Shown piece after piece: positions 31,251 to 42,648 of a DNA stretch of 64,000 nucleotides. The notes under the pieces are model-generated. The model ran no database searches, was not told the DNA's origin, and worked only from the letters and a program-made list of their open reading frames with translations. The DNA comes from Nematopogon swammerdamellus (taxonomy: Eukaryota; Arthropoda; Insecta; Lepidoptera; Adelidae), in contig OX336348.1 of the NCBI GenBank assembly GCA_946902875.1, forward strand, positions 18,501,741-18,565,740, written 5' to 3'. The stretch's first letter is position 1. Every line of letters begins with the position of its first letter. Made by a program: the position numbers and the translations under genes.

Positions 31251-32384
31251 ATCGGTACCACTTAATTCCAGTATCACGTGACAGAAAACACAAAACCTAA
31301 CCATATCCCATTTTAAATATTCGCCCGCTAACGGGTATGTGACATCACATGACAGCGCGCTGACTCTAGGCAGACGGACTCGTGCAAAACGAATCGCTCG
31401 CGACGTGTCGCACGCGCGGCTATTCACAATATAGCGTCCTTGTTTGGCGCTCGTGCGCCGCACGCAGATCTCCATTTCGGCCCATACTGTTTCTATGAAG
31501 TATCTTTTGTCTCACGCGCCAGCGGTGTTTTGCCGATCGCTTCCGCACGGGGCGCGCGTTTAAACGCAAAAAAGTGCCTTGTGATCTATAAAATAAGGTC
31601 GAATTCACATTCGTATTTATTTGGAGTACGATCATTATGGTTTTAATGTAGGTATGTTGTAAGATATTATTTATTTTGAGTGAAGTGAAGACTTCTCGTG
31701 GTATGGTAGTGCGGCGCACGAGCGCACTTTAGGACCAGCCGCCAGTGCTTGTAACACAATACCGCACGTTTAGCGCCAAAATGAAACAGCTAAACTTGCC
31801 AGTTAACAAAATCCTGCACTTTTCCTAGACACCGGCACCATCGCACAGTCTGCGGCTAGCTCTGGATTATTTAGTCGGGGTTCGTGAGTAAGGGTTAACA
31901 TATTTGCTGGATTTGTTAAAACTAAGCTAGACGCCAGGTGATTTTTAACTAGAAGCACCAAACTAAATCTGTGAAATCTGTATAGAGAATAAGTAGAAAA
32001 TAATATAGAAAATTGAATATAAAATCTTTAATAACAATAAATAAAACTAAAACACATAAATGTACCAAATTTAGAATTTAAAATCTGAATTGAAATTCCT
32101 ACATATTGGCCAGATAACCTACTCATATTTGCTAAGTGAAATCCCAAAAATATTGTATCTAACCCCAATAATATAATGACAACGGAACTTCCCTGGTTAG
32201 ATTTACTGTCCTCCTGCGTCACAACACAGATGACACCTGACAATCAGCAAGATCGAGCTCCTTCAGACGCTGCGCTGATGCTCAGGCTGTGAGTCCCCGC
32301 AGTACCACGATCAAGCGCCAGTCAGTAACGCTCCGATCCAAATCGCACCTAGCTCGAGCTGGCGCGCTCGCATCCGGTGTCACC

Positions 32385-32670
32385 TTGCTTCGGTTCTAGT
32401 TGCTCCAATCTCGCACCTCTTGCGTCCAGCGTCACCTTCACGCCTCGGCCCAGGTTCCTTCTTCACTTGCAGGTTGCCTCAGAACTTGTATACAGCACCT
32501 CCTCGTCACGATCCAGGTTTTTACAACTGCTCCCAAGTTGCTTCAATACTCAATTCTAGCATCTTCTTGCCTCTCGGCCCAGATTCCATTATCACATGCA
32601 AGTTGCTTGCCACAGTACTCGTGTTTAGCAGCTCCTCGCTCCGACCCAGGTTGCTCCTCCCACGAGCTTA
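32385..32670 (+). repeat. Degenerate tandem repeat, about 65 bp
   Basis: CCAGGTT/CCAGATT landmarks fall at 32450, 32513, 32579 and 32646 (steps of 63, 66 and 67), each preceded by a CTCG.CCC or CACGAT segment and followed by TGCAAGTTGC-like sequence. Long open frames through it have no homology that I recognise. Confidence 0.5.
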
Positions 32671-33296
32671 CCGCTCGCGTCCAGCATCACTTGCCGCGCA
32701 GCCTTGACGTCTTGACGCCCTCGCTGTATCCGCGATCCGCGATGCTGAAAATCGAAACGCGTCAGCTACCTTGCTCCCCAACACAAAGCCCCAGGACACC
32801 TATAGCCCTCGTACACAGCTTACTCACCAGCTGGAGAAGCAACACGTGCGTTACACGCGGGATTCGGTCTCTCACCACGCGGTCTCTCGCTCCGCGACAC
32901 GGACGCTTAAGTGTACACTCCGTCCGTCTCAGTCGCCAGAACAAAAGTGAGGCCCTACGCCGCTCATTTTTTTATTCAACGCCGTAAATTACGATAGCCA
33001 CTTGTTTCGAATCAAAGTAAAATTTTGAAAAGCTATGACTAAAACACTGGTTGAAAATAAAACAAGAAAAAAGTATTATCTTCCTGCGTTTGACGGATCG
33101 ATTTCGTCGTCGACGAATAGGCGATGACCGCAAGTCCTTATGCGATCTGACCATATTCGAATGCTTCAAAACAGATTCGGGCCGGCAGCGCTCTCGAACA
33201 AAACACCGCCCAACAACAGATTCAAGTCTCTCTTTCCAACTGAAATTAAACTGCAAATAAAATAAACCAGTAGCGCATTTTAGCACGCTACAGCCT

Positions 33297-34131
33297 CTTG
33301 TACGCCGACGATCAAGTGATACTTGCGTCGTCGGTGGGCGAGTTGCAGGACATGGTAACTGTTATGGTTGAAGCATTTAAAAGGAAGGGAATGAAAGTGA
33401 ATGTAAACAAGACGAAAGTAATGGTACTGGAAAGGAATGAAATAGTGACCGAATGCGACGTAAGGATTGGGAATGAGATACTGGAGCAAGTGAACGAATT
33501 CGTATATCTGGGGAATATGTTCACGCGGGATGGAAAATGTGAAGGAGATGTAGAAAAGAGAGTGAAAGCCGGCAACCAAGTCAATGGAGCGTTGCACGTT
33601 ATTATGAGCAGCCAAAGCATGTCAACTAGGGCACGTTTGGCTGTACATGGTGGAGTGATGACCCCTACACTTATGTACGGGAGTGAAAGTTGGGCATGGC
33701 AGAAGAAGCATGAAAGCAGGATTAATACTGTGGAAATGCGCGCGTTGAGGAGTATGTGTGGAGTTACAATGAAAGATAAATTGAGAAATAGTGTAGTGCG
33801 AGAGCGCTGTGGGCTGAAAGAAGATATAGTGACAAGGATTGAGAAAGGGATGCTTCGGTGGTTCGGTCATGTTGGAAGAATGGATGATAGGAGACTAACG
33901 AAAGAAATTTATGAAGCAAATATGAGTGGAAGAGTCGGGAAGGGTCGCCCTAGACACACTTACCTGGACCAGATCGGGCATGTGCTCAAAAAGGGGCAAG
34001 TGCGTAGTACCCGTAACCGACGAGCATGCATGAAGAACATTATGGGAGTGGAAGAGGCGGCAGAGGTGTGTCAGGATCGTGGCACGTGGAGATCCGTTGT
34101 CTCTGCCTACCCCACCGGGAAACAGGGGTGA
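33297..34131 (+). pseudogene. RTE-like RT, 3' part from the YADD motif
   Basis: Continues the RT interrupted at 30832: LYADDQVILASSVGELQDMV (catalytic YADD), KGMKVNVNKTKVM, FVYLGNMFTRDGKCEGDVEK, then a C-terminal region PTLMYGSESWAWQKKHESR, GMLRWFGHVGRMDDRR, GRPRHTYLDQI, stop at 34131. It is open for about 278 codons with no break, in contrast to the damaged 5' half. The 3' end follows within 35 bases as TGTA repeats. Confidence 0.85.
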
Positions 34132-34169
34132 CGATATGTATGTATGTATGTATGTATGTACCCAGCCAA

Positions 34170-35570
34170 TAACGAACACCAGATCAAAATCATTTCCGGT
34201 TATCGATACAGTGTTCAGTGGGGCACACTGTGTTCAGTGACGCAGCGGGGCGCGCGCGCGCCTGGGAAAAGCGATGCGTGCACGACGAAGAAGTACGAAC
34301 CCACCCCCACCGCTCCTCACGCCGCGCGCGGTGGCGGGGGCGGCGCCGCGCCGCGCGCGCTCCGCTCAATGACCAGCCAATTAGTAAAATAATTGGATCA
34401 CAGATCCCGTTTCACCTAGCCGGTAACCGGCACGAGGGAGAGAGACAGACAGAGCAAATATACTGACTGACGGACGTCTAGCTCGCTCGCACTTACGCAT
34501 TCACTATGTACGTGATGATTTATAGCAGATTTATACAAATTGGTAATTAGGATTGAGTACTGACCTATCCTATGTCACTCCTAGGATTTTCTAGAACATT
34601 TTGGTATATATTTCATTGAGATCCAACGCTTCGTTTACGCGCTAGAGAGGCCATAACACACATACATACATACATTCAGGCTAAAAAAATTACCCTCCTT
34701 TTGGCTTCAGCGTAGTCGGGTAAAAATTAGCACTATTTGTGCTTTTAATATACTTTTGCGCAGGTAAACAATAATTCAACCGAATATCGCTATATGAAAT
34801 ATTTTTTTGTATGTAAAAATGTTTTTTTTTTTGTAATTTTTGTACCTAGAATTAGTGAAAATCTTATAATGTGTCGTAAAACAGAAACAAAAATATATTT
34901 ATAGCAAAATAACCCCATGGATTCTGCAAAAAATATATTAACAGTTCTCATCTCTGTTGGTGGGTAAACCCAGGCGTCATACATTTTTGTCCATGGTCCT
35001 TTGTCAATAACTTTTTTTATGGGAAGCGCGACATATCGCGCACGTTAGACTAACGCGTAAGTGTAGTCTGATGGCGCCCACGGGCATTCGGATATTTACG
35101 GGGCTGCGAATACGATGTCAGCCGCACCTTCACATTATGTTTGAAGGACCCCAGACTGAACATAGGAGCAAAGGATGCAGGTGGGATTACTTTTCAGAAT
35201 ATTTCCTTTAAATATTTACTTTAAAGTAGGTATTCCGAAAAAACATTGTTTTGCATAAATTGCTAAATTTTGTATTAATTGTGCACTTTTTCGGTGTATA
35301 AATTTTTTTTTTGTGTTCTATATCACACATAATATATATTACACCATGTTAAGAAAGCATGGGCGGCGACGACGCGACGGTCGGATTCACCTTGTTTATT
35401 AAAATAACAGCAAGTGATTTATGTGCACCGCAACATATACTGCGCGAGCGTGGATAGACGGAGGCGACGACGCGGACGCGGACGGAGCGGACGGACGTCG
35501 GCATCCCGTCATCCCCGTGCCGTCTTCTTGGTTGCGATTAAACTGAAGGCGAAATTCGAATTAGCAAACG
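34170..35570. other. Intergenic, GC-rich patch and repeat scraps
   Basis: 34245-34375 is CG-dense (GGCGGCGCCGCGCCGCGCG), promoter-like in composition but without a recognisable exon. 34675-34735 (minus) holds TTACCCGACTACGCTGAAGC, a repeat also seen at 20722 and 62610. 35015-35165 has no assigned feature. Confidence 0.35.
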
Positions 35571-35577
35571 TAAGTTC

Positions 35578-35642
35578 AATGGCTGAATGGTATATGCTTT
35601 GCTTTTCAATCCAGTTACGCGAGTTCGAATCTCACTTTTGCG
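35578..35642 (+). repeat. tRNA-like sequence (A and B boxes)
   Basis: TGGCTGAATGGTATATGC resembles a tRNA D-arm/A box, and GAGTTCGAATCTC a T-arm/B box, at near-normal spacing. The acceptor ends do not pair, so this is a tRNA-derived repeat and not a working tRNA gene. Confidence 0.4.
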
Positions 35643-35984
35643 AATTCTTTTTCTTTTATTTTTTATTGTTTATTATGTATTATTAGCAAATTAAAAATAG
35701 GTTTGGGTTCTTTTTACAGCCACATAAAAACAAAATTTTCGATAGTACTTTTTTGAGTATTGTTAGGGCAAAAAAAAAATTGATTTAGATTTTTTTTTTT
35801 ATAAACCACACGAAAAGTTTTTTTTTTGGAGTACTTCCACACAAAAACTTAATTTTCGGGAATAGTTCAGCGTAAGTAACCCCAGCCGGCGACGTTCGCG
35901 TACGGCAATGAAATCAAACATAAAAAGCGCGAAATGTTCCCATAGTAAAGATTCCATATATGCATCGGTGTAATCAGAGTAATC

Positions 35985-36245
35985 GGTGTTGTGCTGCAAG
36001 TACACTTGTCAATTACAGCACAACACCGACCACCACGTTTAGCAAAGTATTCGGACAAGATAACTATCAAGCAGCAAGTAAGGCAAGAAGACCTACCCGC
36101 TGCATGACTCGGTGGAAAGACCGTTCCAAGGTGAGAGGTGGCTATCCTGTCGCCCTTTATCACGGCATCTTGTCCTTATCCCTTAGTCGTCTTTTACGAC
36201 ATGCAAGGGGAGAGAAGCAGTGGTACCGGCCCCACACGGTTCAAA
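35985..36245 (-). repeat. Inverse copy of the 24393-24690 repeat
   Basis: Starts with the hairpin (CGGTGTTGTGCTGCAA at 35984 and TTACAGCACAACACCG at about 36014), then ACCCGCTGCATGACTCGG, CCTTTATCACGGCATCTTGT, TCGTCTTTTACGACATGCAA and GTACCGGCCCCACACGG, all reverse-complement matches to the 24-kb copy. Confidence 0.7.
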
Positions 36246-36406
36246 ATTGTCTACAAACTCTTTGATTGTCCTATACAAAAAAAATTACCTAAACAAGCCA
36301 GGATGGTTCACTTTCCACTTACGTCTTGTGTACGCCTTCCTTAAAAATAATATAATGATGGAGGGGAAAAAATAAATATTTCTAATTTCTTAATTTGTAA
36401 GTCTTC

Positions 36407-36535
36407 TTTTTATAACAAAACAGCTTTACTCACGGTTGTTCCGAGCTATGTTGCTCGCTTGGCCATACGCTTGGCCCGAAACGTCGAGCAACATAGCTCG
36501 GAACAACCGTGAGTAAAGCTGTTTTGTTATAAAAA
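36407..36535. repeat. Perfect inverted repeat, 51-bp arms, 27-base loop
   Basis: Left arm 36407-36457 ends GAGCTATGTTGCTCG; right arm 36485-36535 starts CGAGCAACATAGCTC. I find no mismatch between the arms. The loop carries GCTTGGCC twice. Confidence 0.9.
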
Positions 36536-37279
36536 AATAATGTCTAACAACCACGGTAATTTAAAAACCCATGTAAGTCTTCTTGTTACCCATTATTTTT
36601 ATTTTCAAATTAGTGTGCGAAACAATGTATAAGAACGACTTGTCGTGTGCAATGTGTCAAATTTCCGGCCGGAAGACACCCGCTCTGGTCGGCCTCTGCC
36701 AACAGACTGACTGAAGTATCGTAGCAGCTAGTAATATAAACCGATTTTAGCATGCGGCGATACGGGTCAATATTGCTAAGCACGCTTTCTACTGCACAAA
36801 TGAGAGCGCTTAAAATTTGATTTTTTCCCCAGTTTTCCTTAAATTTATCGGAAAGTAAATGCTTTATCGAAAAACTACAAGATATGATTTCTAGTAGAAT
36901 AATATAATTTTCCAATGATGTAAAAAAATTTGACAGTTCTCGCTCAAAATTCTGAAATCTCGCAATTAAAAGATTTTTGAGTAAAGCAGTCTTTGCTATT
37001 TTTTTTCTGTGTTTCTAGAAGATTTTTGAAAATTCTGTTGGATACGATTTCTGTAATGAATCCTTCTCTATACAGATGATTTTTTTTATGCTTCGCATAT
37101 GTCCGGTTACTTCAATTTTCGCGATGAAAAATTGGTCGATTTTAATTTCAATTAAAATAAAGTAGCGGCCTGCGGCGGCTTAATATGTTATTTGATGTTA
37201 GAGGAAACGCGGGCGGCGTTTTGCCCATACAAACGTATACTTACCCTATTTTCTTCCTACGTTTTTTTAAAGGATACTA
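36536..37279. other. Intergenic, nothing assigned
   Basis: A minus-strand open frame of about 100 codons (36915-36610) has no recognisable motif or splice context. The remainder is AT-rich. Confidence 0.35.
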
Positions 37280-37370
37280 AGTACATTATATACACAACTC
37301 CTTGGTGAACTAGGTGCCATGTCATTGCCTCCCTTCGCTCGTGCCGGCTACAGTGAGTACCTATATTGTT
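37280..37370 (-). repeat. SINE body fragment
   Basis: CTTGGTGAACTAGGTGCCATG followed by TGCCTCCCTTCGCTCGTGCC, part of the body of the SINE at 26336. Downstream, 37375-37440 (AACAACCCTTAATAGG) repeats 41398-41460. Confidence 0.6.
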
Positions 37371-37639
37371 AATTTTTTCAGAACTTTCAAACAACCCTTA
37401 ATAGGAAAAAGTTGGGCGACGAAACTGCAGTTTTTTGAGGGAGGAATTTTTGTGGGATAGATGTATGTATATATGTATATATTCTTTATTGAACACTAAT
37501 TTATAAAAATTAGGTACAACAGGTGAGCTTAATGCCGCGAGGCATTCTATTCTAACTAACCTTTGGGATGTGGGAGAAGTACACGCAGGCGAACAAGAAT
37601 AGTGTGGCAATGTGTTAGACTGTAAAGAAATATGTATGA

Positions 37640-38110
37640 TAAACTAAGTACGTCCAACCGGTCCCAAAAAAGGGCGACCCAGCGAACCCCTCCAACTATC
37701 GGCCCATTGCGATAACTTCGCTTTTATGCAAAGTTATGGAGCGCCTCATCAACTCCCAGCTCCTAACGTACTTAGAATTTAATAAACTCCTGGATGACAA
37801 ACAGTACGGTTTTCGTAAAGCACGGTCCACAGGAGGTCTTCTAACGTACGTTACGCACATATGGGCCGAAAGACTGGACAACTTCGGGGAGTCGCTGGCA
37901 GTCGCATTGGATATTTCCAAAGCCTTTGACCGCGTTTGGCACCGGGGACTTCTATGCAAGCTTCCATCTTATGGCATCCCTCCAAAGCTCTGCGCCTGGA
38001 TTGCCAGCTTCCTGACGGGTCGATCCGCTGAAAAATCCGCTAAAATTGGACAGTGTATTTTGGCATTACACAGACCATCAAAATCCGCACTCGCCAAGTT
38101 ACCCGCCGCC
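37640..38110 (+). pseudogene. Non-LTR RT core fragment (fingers/palm)
   Basis: A plus-strand fragment covering RT blocks 1-3: QPVPKKGDPANPSNYRPIAI, TSLLCKVMERLI, KQYGFRKARSTGGLLTYVTH and VALDISKAFDRVWHRGL (motif A, with D in LDISKAFD), then YGIPPKLCAWIASFLTGRS. Homology is lost near 38050, before the GVPQG and YADD blocks. It lies head-on against minus-strand fragments of a C-terminal RT (38173-38400 and 38493-39470), possibly pieces of one family joined by rearrangement. Confidence 0.75.
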
Positions 38111-38172
38111 AACCCGCCGCGCTGTCGACCTCTCTAAAGAAGGTGCTAAAGAATGACAACTCCCGGTATTAC

Positions 38173-38400
38173 TCAAACATTTTCTGGCGGGTTATCTGTC
38201 AGTTTTGAATGGTTTTCACGTTCGTAAAATTCGTTAGTCCCATCATAGAGAAATATCACCGGCCTAATCTGTGTTTTGTACAGCAGGAATAGTTGTGCCG
38301 GTGAGAAGAACCGCCGATTGCGGAAAAGTATTCCCAACTTTCTGGATGCAGTTTTGGCCTTAGACTCGATTAGTTGCCGGAAACCCACTTCTTTGGATAT
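38173..38400 (-). pseudogene. Short RT fragment, CR1/Jockey group
   Basis: The minus strand reads GFRQLIESKAKTASRKLGIL, RRFFSPAQLFLLYKTQIRPV, then leaves the family. It corresponds to the middle of the protein encoded at 38580-39413 and is a separate partial copy. Confidence 0.7.
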
Positions 38401-38492
38401 ACCGGGTGCGGCGATTGAACTGTCCGATGTGAAAATGAAATACTTCTGTTAATTTTCAATATTTATTTATACACTTATGCCATGTTTTTTTT

Positions 38493-39470
38493 TTTATGTA
38501 AACCAACATGGGTGGCTTTGCTGAGAGACCAATGGTACGGTCAACAGAGCCAAAAACCCCTCTCCTCGCGTAACCACGCTCAGTGAGGCGCCATGCCAGC
38601 AGATTTGCGGACTGTTGCTAGGCTGTCTAGCCCGTTGATACGACGTTCGAAGACACCCAGGTTAAAGGATTCGGGAAACACACTTGTCGGGAGACAGTTC
38701 CACACCCTAGCGGTGCGACAAAGAAACGATTTTGAGAACCGATGGGTTCTCAAAAGCCCAATGTCAACAGCAAAAGGGTGCTCAGTTTCTCTGCGGCGAG
38801 TGCTGCGAAGATAGGTTGGATGGCAAGGAATAAGGGAAGCAAGTTCCTCCGAGCAGCGTCCATGATAGTACCTGTAGAACAGACTGAGTGACCCTACAAA
38901 TCGTCTGTGACTGAGAGACTCCAGATCATCAGTCAGTTTCGGGTCTCCCACCAGACGGACGGCTCGGCGCTGTATCGAATCCAAGGACGCCGACAGATAC
39001 TGGGGGCTGCCTTCCCAAATGTGGCTACAGTATTCCATCACCGGCCTAATCTGTGATTTGTACAACATGAGTAGTTGTGCCGGTGAGAAGAACCTCCTAT
39101 TTCGGTATAGGATCCCCAGTTTTTTTGATGCGGTTTTGGCCTTGGACTCGATAAACTGCCGAAAGCCCACGTCCTTGGAAATATTGCACCCCAATAGGTC
39201 TAGGTGCTCCGAGACAGGAACGACACTGCCTTGGAAACTTGCAAGGAAAGGGAAGGGGTCGACCTTAGCAGAGAATACACAGCATTGCGTTTTGCGAACG
39301 TTGAAGGCAACAAGGTTCTCGTTGCCCCAAGTGGCAACTTTTTCAAGAACCTTATCGCCCTTTCTACAACAGAAAGTTGCGCCTTGCTGGGCTGTGCATC
39401 TCTGCTCTTCCACTCCTTGACATAACCTGCATGTGCTGTGCTGTCATCTGCGTAACTGTGAATCATGCCC
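38493..39470 (-). pseudogene. Non-LTR RT C-terminal half, CR1/Jockey group
   Basis: The best-preserved member of this family here. The minus strand starts with IHSYADDSTAHAGYVKEW near 39460, shifts frame once, then stays open for about 277 codons: GNENLVAFNVRKTQCCVFSA, FRQFIESKAKTASKKLGILY, LLMLYKSQIRPVMEYCSHIW, LDSIQRRAVRLVGDPKLTDD, RRFVGSLSLFYRYYHGRCSE, SKSFLCRTARVWNCLPTSVF, stop at 38580. A 3' UTR with GTTTTTGGCTCTGTTGACCG follows, and the poly-A lies at about 38485-38495 (T run). The EN domain and the first RT blocks are missing (5' truncation at about 39470). Confidence 0.85.
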
Positions 39471-39639
39471 AGGGACAGTAAGTCGTTTATTTAATAGATT
39501 TTTATTTCTATTTAGATTGATTTTTATTTAGATTATTATTAAGTTGTTTATTTAATAGATTACACGTAATATATTTTAACGTATTTAATAAATATTCATA
39601 GTGTTGTTCAGAGGATAGCCATGGTCGTATGCCACTTTT

Positions 39640-40580
39640 CCCTAGGGTCATTTGACCAGGGAGGAGATGTTACGAGCAGTGGGAATGCTGGAAGCCGTCC
39701 GCTATCAGCGCGACGTGGCTGAGGCCATGAGCACTAGACAGAATGTCATCAGTAGGCTGTGGACAAGATACCGTGCCTACGGAAGTGTGGCTGAACGACA
39801 CGAAGGAAGATCATAAGCATAACCAGCCGCAGGCAAGACCGTATTCTCCAAGTAGCGGCCAGAAGGCAACCCACAGCTACGGCGATGCAACTGGTCGAAC
39901 GGCTGCAGGCAGAAGAAGGTTTACTTGTCAGCGACCAAACTGTCAGAAACCGATTGGACGAAGTCAACCTTCATGCCGGTAGAACGTTTCGAGTCCCAGT
40001 GCTTCGACGTGGGAATCGCGCAAGGAGACTACAATGGGCTCTTGCTCAACTAAATTGGACTAATGAACAGTGGTCGTCAGGTCTCTTCACGGATGAGTCT
40101 CGTTTCGGCTTTTACCCAGATACGAGAAGAATTTCGTGTCGGACACCTGGACGAGAAAATCGCCTCCAGAACCTTCAAGAGGTTCATCCCTACAAGGGTG
40201 GCACCATCATGGTTTGGGCGGGTATTCGCAGCGGTGGAAGAACTGATCTCATTTTGATAAATGGGAACCTAACTGCTGCAAGATATCGCGACCAGGTGGT
40301 GACACCTGTCATCGTGCCACACCGACTGCATATGGGTCCAGATTTTGTCCATATGCATGACTATACCCGCCCACATATGGCGCGGGTCGTTGCGGCGGAA
40401 CTTCAGGCGCGTGATGTATCGGTGATGCCGTGGCCTGCTCAATCTCTTGAGCGTGCATGGGACATGCTCCAGAGAAGAGCTTTGCGGCATCAGTCAGGCA
40501 ACATCGCGACGGAACAAGAGCTGTTTGTGTACTTAAGTAGGACCTGGGACCAAATTCCTCAGGCGGATATTGATAATTAA
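39640..40580 (+). pseudogene. Tc1-type transposase, inactive
   Basis: The N-terminal HTH segment (about 39660-39815) reads REEMLRAVGMLEAVRYQRDV and TRQNVISRLWTRYRAYGSVA, then stops. After a frame change, a 231-codon ORF (39885-40580) continues: SDQTVRNRLDEVNLHAGR, LFTDESRFGF (first catalytic D, residue 70), GGTIMVWAGI, HMHDYTRPHMAR (second D, residue 159; N to Y next to it) and MPWPAQSLERAWDMLQRR. The normal WPA.SPD.NPIE stretch has lost its PD.NPI part, removing the third catalytic acid of the DDE/D triad. Terminal inverted repeats were not identified. Confidence 0.85.
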
Positions 40581-40589
40581 ATGTTAAGT

Positions 40590-41734
40590 ATGCACAATAG
40601 GGGTAGATGCGTAATTAATGTAAGGGGTGGATTCACTGATTTATTAGTGATAAATTTAATAAAAACAAAACATTTTTTTTATGTTTCCTTATTTTCATGA
40701 CCTCTTTTTCGTTGTAAATTTAATCCGTGGGAACACCTTTACAAAAAAAAATAATTTTGTCCCTAAAAATCCCAAAATCCTACATAAAAATATGGTTACA
40801 TGATAGAGTAAGAGATTTAGAATAATCCCTCATTCAAACGTAAAAAAAACAGGTACATTTTATTTTACTTGAAAAAATGTGTCATATCCCTAGACACTTT
40901 TGATGTTATATGAATGTCCTTATAACTCTACAACCACTTTATCAATTTACATATTTATGGTTTCCATTCTGGTATATAAATCGTTCTTTTTTTCCGCCCA
41001 GTTCAGTGTAGCCGGGACAACCAAAGCATATTTTTTCTGTCGTACCTAGGTCACATGTAAATAACTTCTTTTGGTAGATAATCCTAATAAATAAAGCGAA
41101 ATTTCTACGGGCGACCGACCGTGTAACGTACGAATACCTATATAATATTATATGAAATATTCTAATAACTCGAGAACCACTTTATAGATTTACATACGGT
41201 TTTCACTGCTACATTTCGTTAATTCTCATGATCAATCACAACGCTAGGTTATTGGTGGCTTGAGCTGTGACGTCACGCGAAAAATTTCAATTTTGGCTGT
41301 TCAGGCATTTAACTTTATCTCTAAATATGCCATTTTGAGGAAAATGATTAGTTTTATGCACAACTGTATAAGAGTACCTATATAGTTTATTTTTTTCAGA
41401 ATTTTCGAACAACCCTTAATAGGTCAAAGTTCGGCGACAAAAGTGCAGTTTTTTGTCAATTATTAAACGAAATATTTGTTAAAAGTAGACTTATTGATTA
41501 TAGCAAAGTTATATATTTTTGAAATTGCCTTGACAATACCTATAGAATGAGGTGACATTTGATTTATTTAAAAAATAAAAAAATTATTTTGGTTTACATT
41601 TTGGGGTACCCTGTACTTTTCACATTACTATTAGACAAACTTATCTATAATATATCTAGCGGCAAAAACTATACGTAATTTGGCGTCAGTTTATCGAAAT
41701 CGGTTCAGTAGGTCCGGAGATTCTTCCGACCTCC
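40590..41734. other. Intergenic with repeat scraps
   Basis: 40990-41030 holds a SINE body scrap (GCCCAGTTCAGTGTAGCCGG). 40905-40975 and 41085-41235 belong to the repeat also found at 16380-16505. 41398-41460 repeats 37375-37440. No gene. Confidence 0.45.
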
Positions 41735-42648
41735 ACAAAGTCAATTCTAGCACAATCCCTGCTTCTCCCCGTCCCGCCCGCCCTTGATTATGCCGATGTG
41801 TGTTGCCTGGACGTTACTGAGGAACTCCTGGACAAGCTTGAGCGTCTGCAAAACATGTGTATACGCTTCATTTTCGGTTTACGTAAGTACGACCATGTTT
41901 CACAATACCGCAGACGTCTCAAGTGGCTGGGAGCCACTTGAGACGTCCGTCCGTACCCGCATAAATTCCCACATTCTTGGCCTCCTTTATTCTTGTATCA
42001 ACAATCCTTTTGCTCCCGAGTACCCATCTTTGCGTTTTCAGTACTTATCTTCCCACGGTGTAACGCTTCGGTCAAGTGATGATAATATTTTAGCCATTTC
42101 CACTCATAAAACTGGATATTACACAAACTCCTTTTCTGTGCACGCAGTTCGGCTATGCAATCAACTACCTCACTGTATACGGCACTGCAAGTCGCTTCCA
42201 TTATTCAAAAACACTTAAAGTTGTACTATCTCCGTCAGTGTGAAGTCAAAAGCTAAAAACTCCTTTAATTCTGAATGGACAAGTATGTATGTATATATTT
42301 AGGTATTATGTATTATATAAACTGTAATTCATATGTATTTAATTTAATCTATAAATAGTAATTTATACGTTTAAATTAACTAGTACGTACTTATATGTAG
42401 TATATATTGTAGTATATCATAGATATTTTCCTTATATTATATTTTATATTCCCACACTCAAGTCTTTTGCTACTACCTACTTATATCTCGCAACATACGA
42501 CTCTCAAATATCCAAAGGTTGACTGGGAGAAATCCCTGTAAGGGATAAGTCCGCCTTTGCCCCTCATGTAAATTACTCATTGTTTGTTTATGTAAAATGG
42601 TTTTTATGAGCAATAAAGTATTTCTATCTATCTATCTATCTATCTAAC
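41735..42648 (+). pseudogene. Non-LTR RT C-terminal fragment, tetranucleotide tail
   Basis: Plus-strand RT tail of a family different from the 38.5-kb one: LDYADVCCLDVTEELLDKLE, RLQNMCIRFIFGLRKYDHVS, RINSHILGLLYSCINNPFAP, AVRLCNQLPHCIRHCKSLPL, stop at about 42218. One frame change lies near 41900, beside a perfect 16-bp-arm palindrome. The 3' UTR ends in AATAAAGTATTTC(TATC)n at 42608-42648, a microsatellite-like tail typical of several CR1/Jockey-group elements. It abuts the reverse-orientation minisatellite at 42648. Confidence 0.75.

Larger units (their letters stand above)
30833..33296. mobile_element. 2.46-kb insertion inside the RTE-like element
   Basis: The RT ORF stops at ...VKCL and resumes at 33297 with LYADD. 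CTTGTAC lies on both sides (30826-30832 and 33297-33303), a target-site duplication of 7 bp (7 of 8 if the next base is counted). The insert starts CAGTGGCGGCTGGTGAC, which resembles hAT-type ends, but the right end (GCACGCTACAGCCT) is only a weak inverse match. No transposase was recognised. It includes a tRNA-like piece (about 31190-31245, minus), an inverted pair at 31447/31709 and a degenerate 65-bp repeat. Confidence 0.6.
28150..34165 (+). mobile_element. RTE-like non-LTR retrotransposon, interrupted
   Basis: Contains, in order: a 5' region, an APE-type endonuclease, reverse transcriptase, a C-terminal region, and a 3' end made of short TGTA repeats (34133-34160) instead of poly-A, as is common in RTE elements. 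The coding part is split by a foreign 2464-bp segment (30833-33296). Its 5' boundary near 28150 is approximate. The clade is judged from the compact EN-RT layout and the C-terminal RWFGHV motif. Confidence 0.7.

Noticed and set aside
32400..32987. 195-codon frame inside the RTE insertion
   Set aside because: It begins with a non-ATG codon, overlaps other open frames, follows a degenerate tandem repeat, and has no recognisable motif.
34218..34466. GC-rich overlapping frames of 82 codons
   Set aside because: Caused by CG-rich composition; no homology.
35578..35642. A functional tRNA-Glu-like gene
   Set aside because: The anticodon loop and T arm are suggestive, but acceptor pairing is absent.
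36610..36915. 101-codon minus-strand frame
   Set aside because: No motif, no splice context and no start preference; it could be chance in AT-rich DNA.
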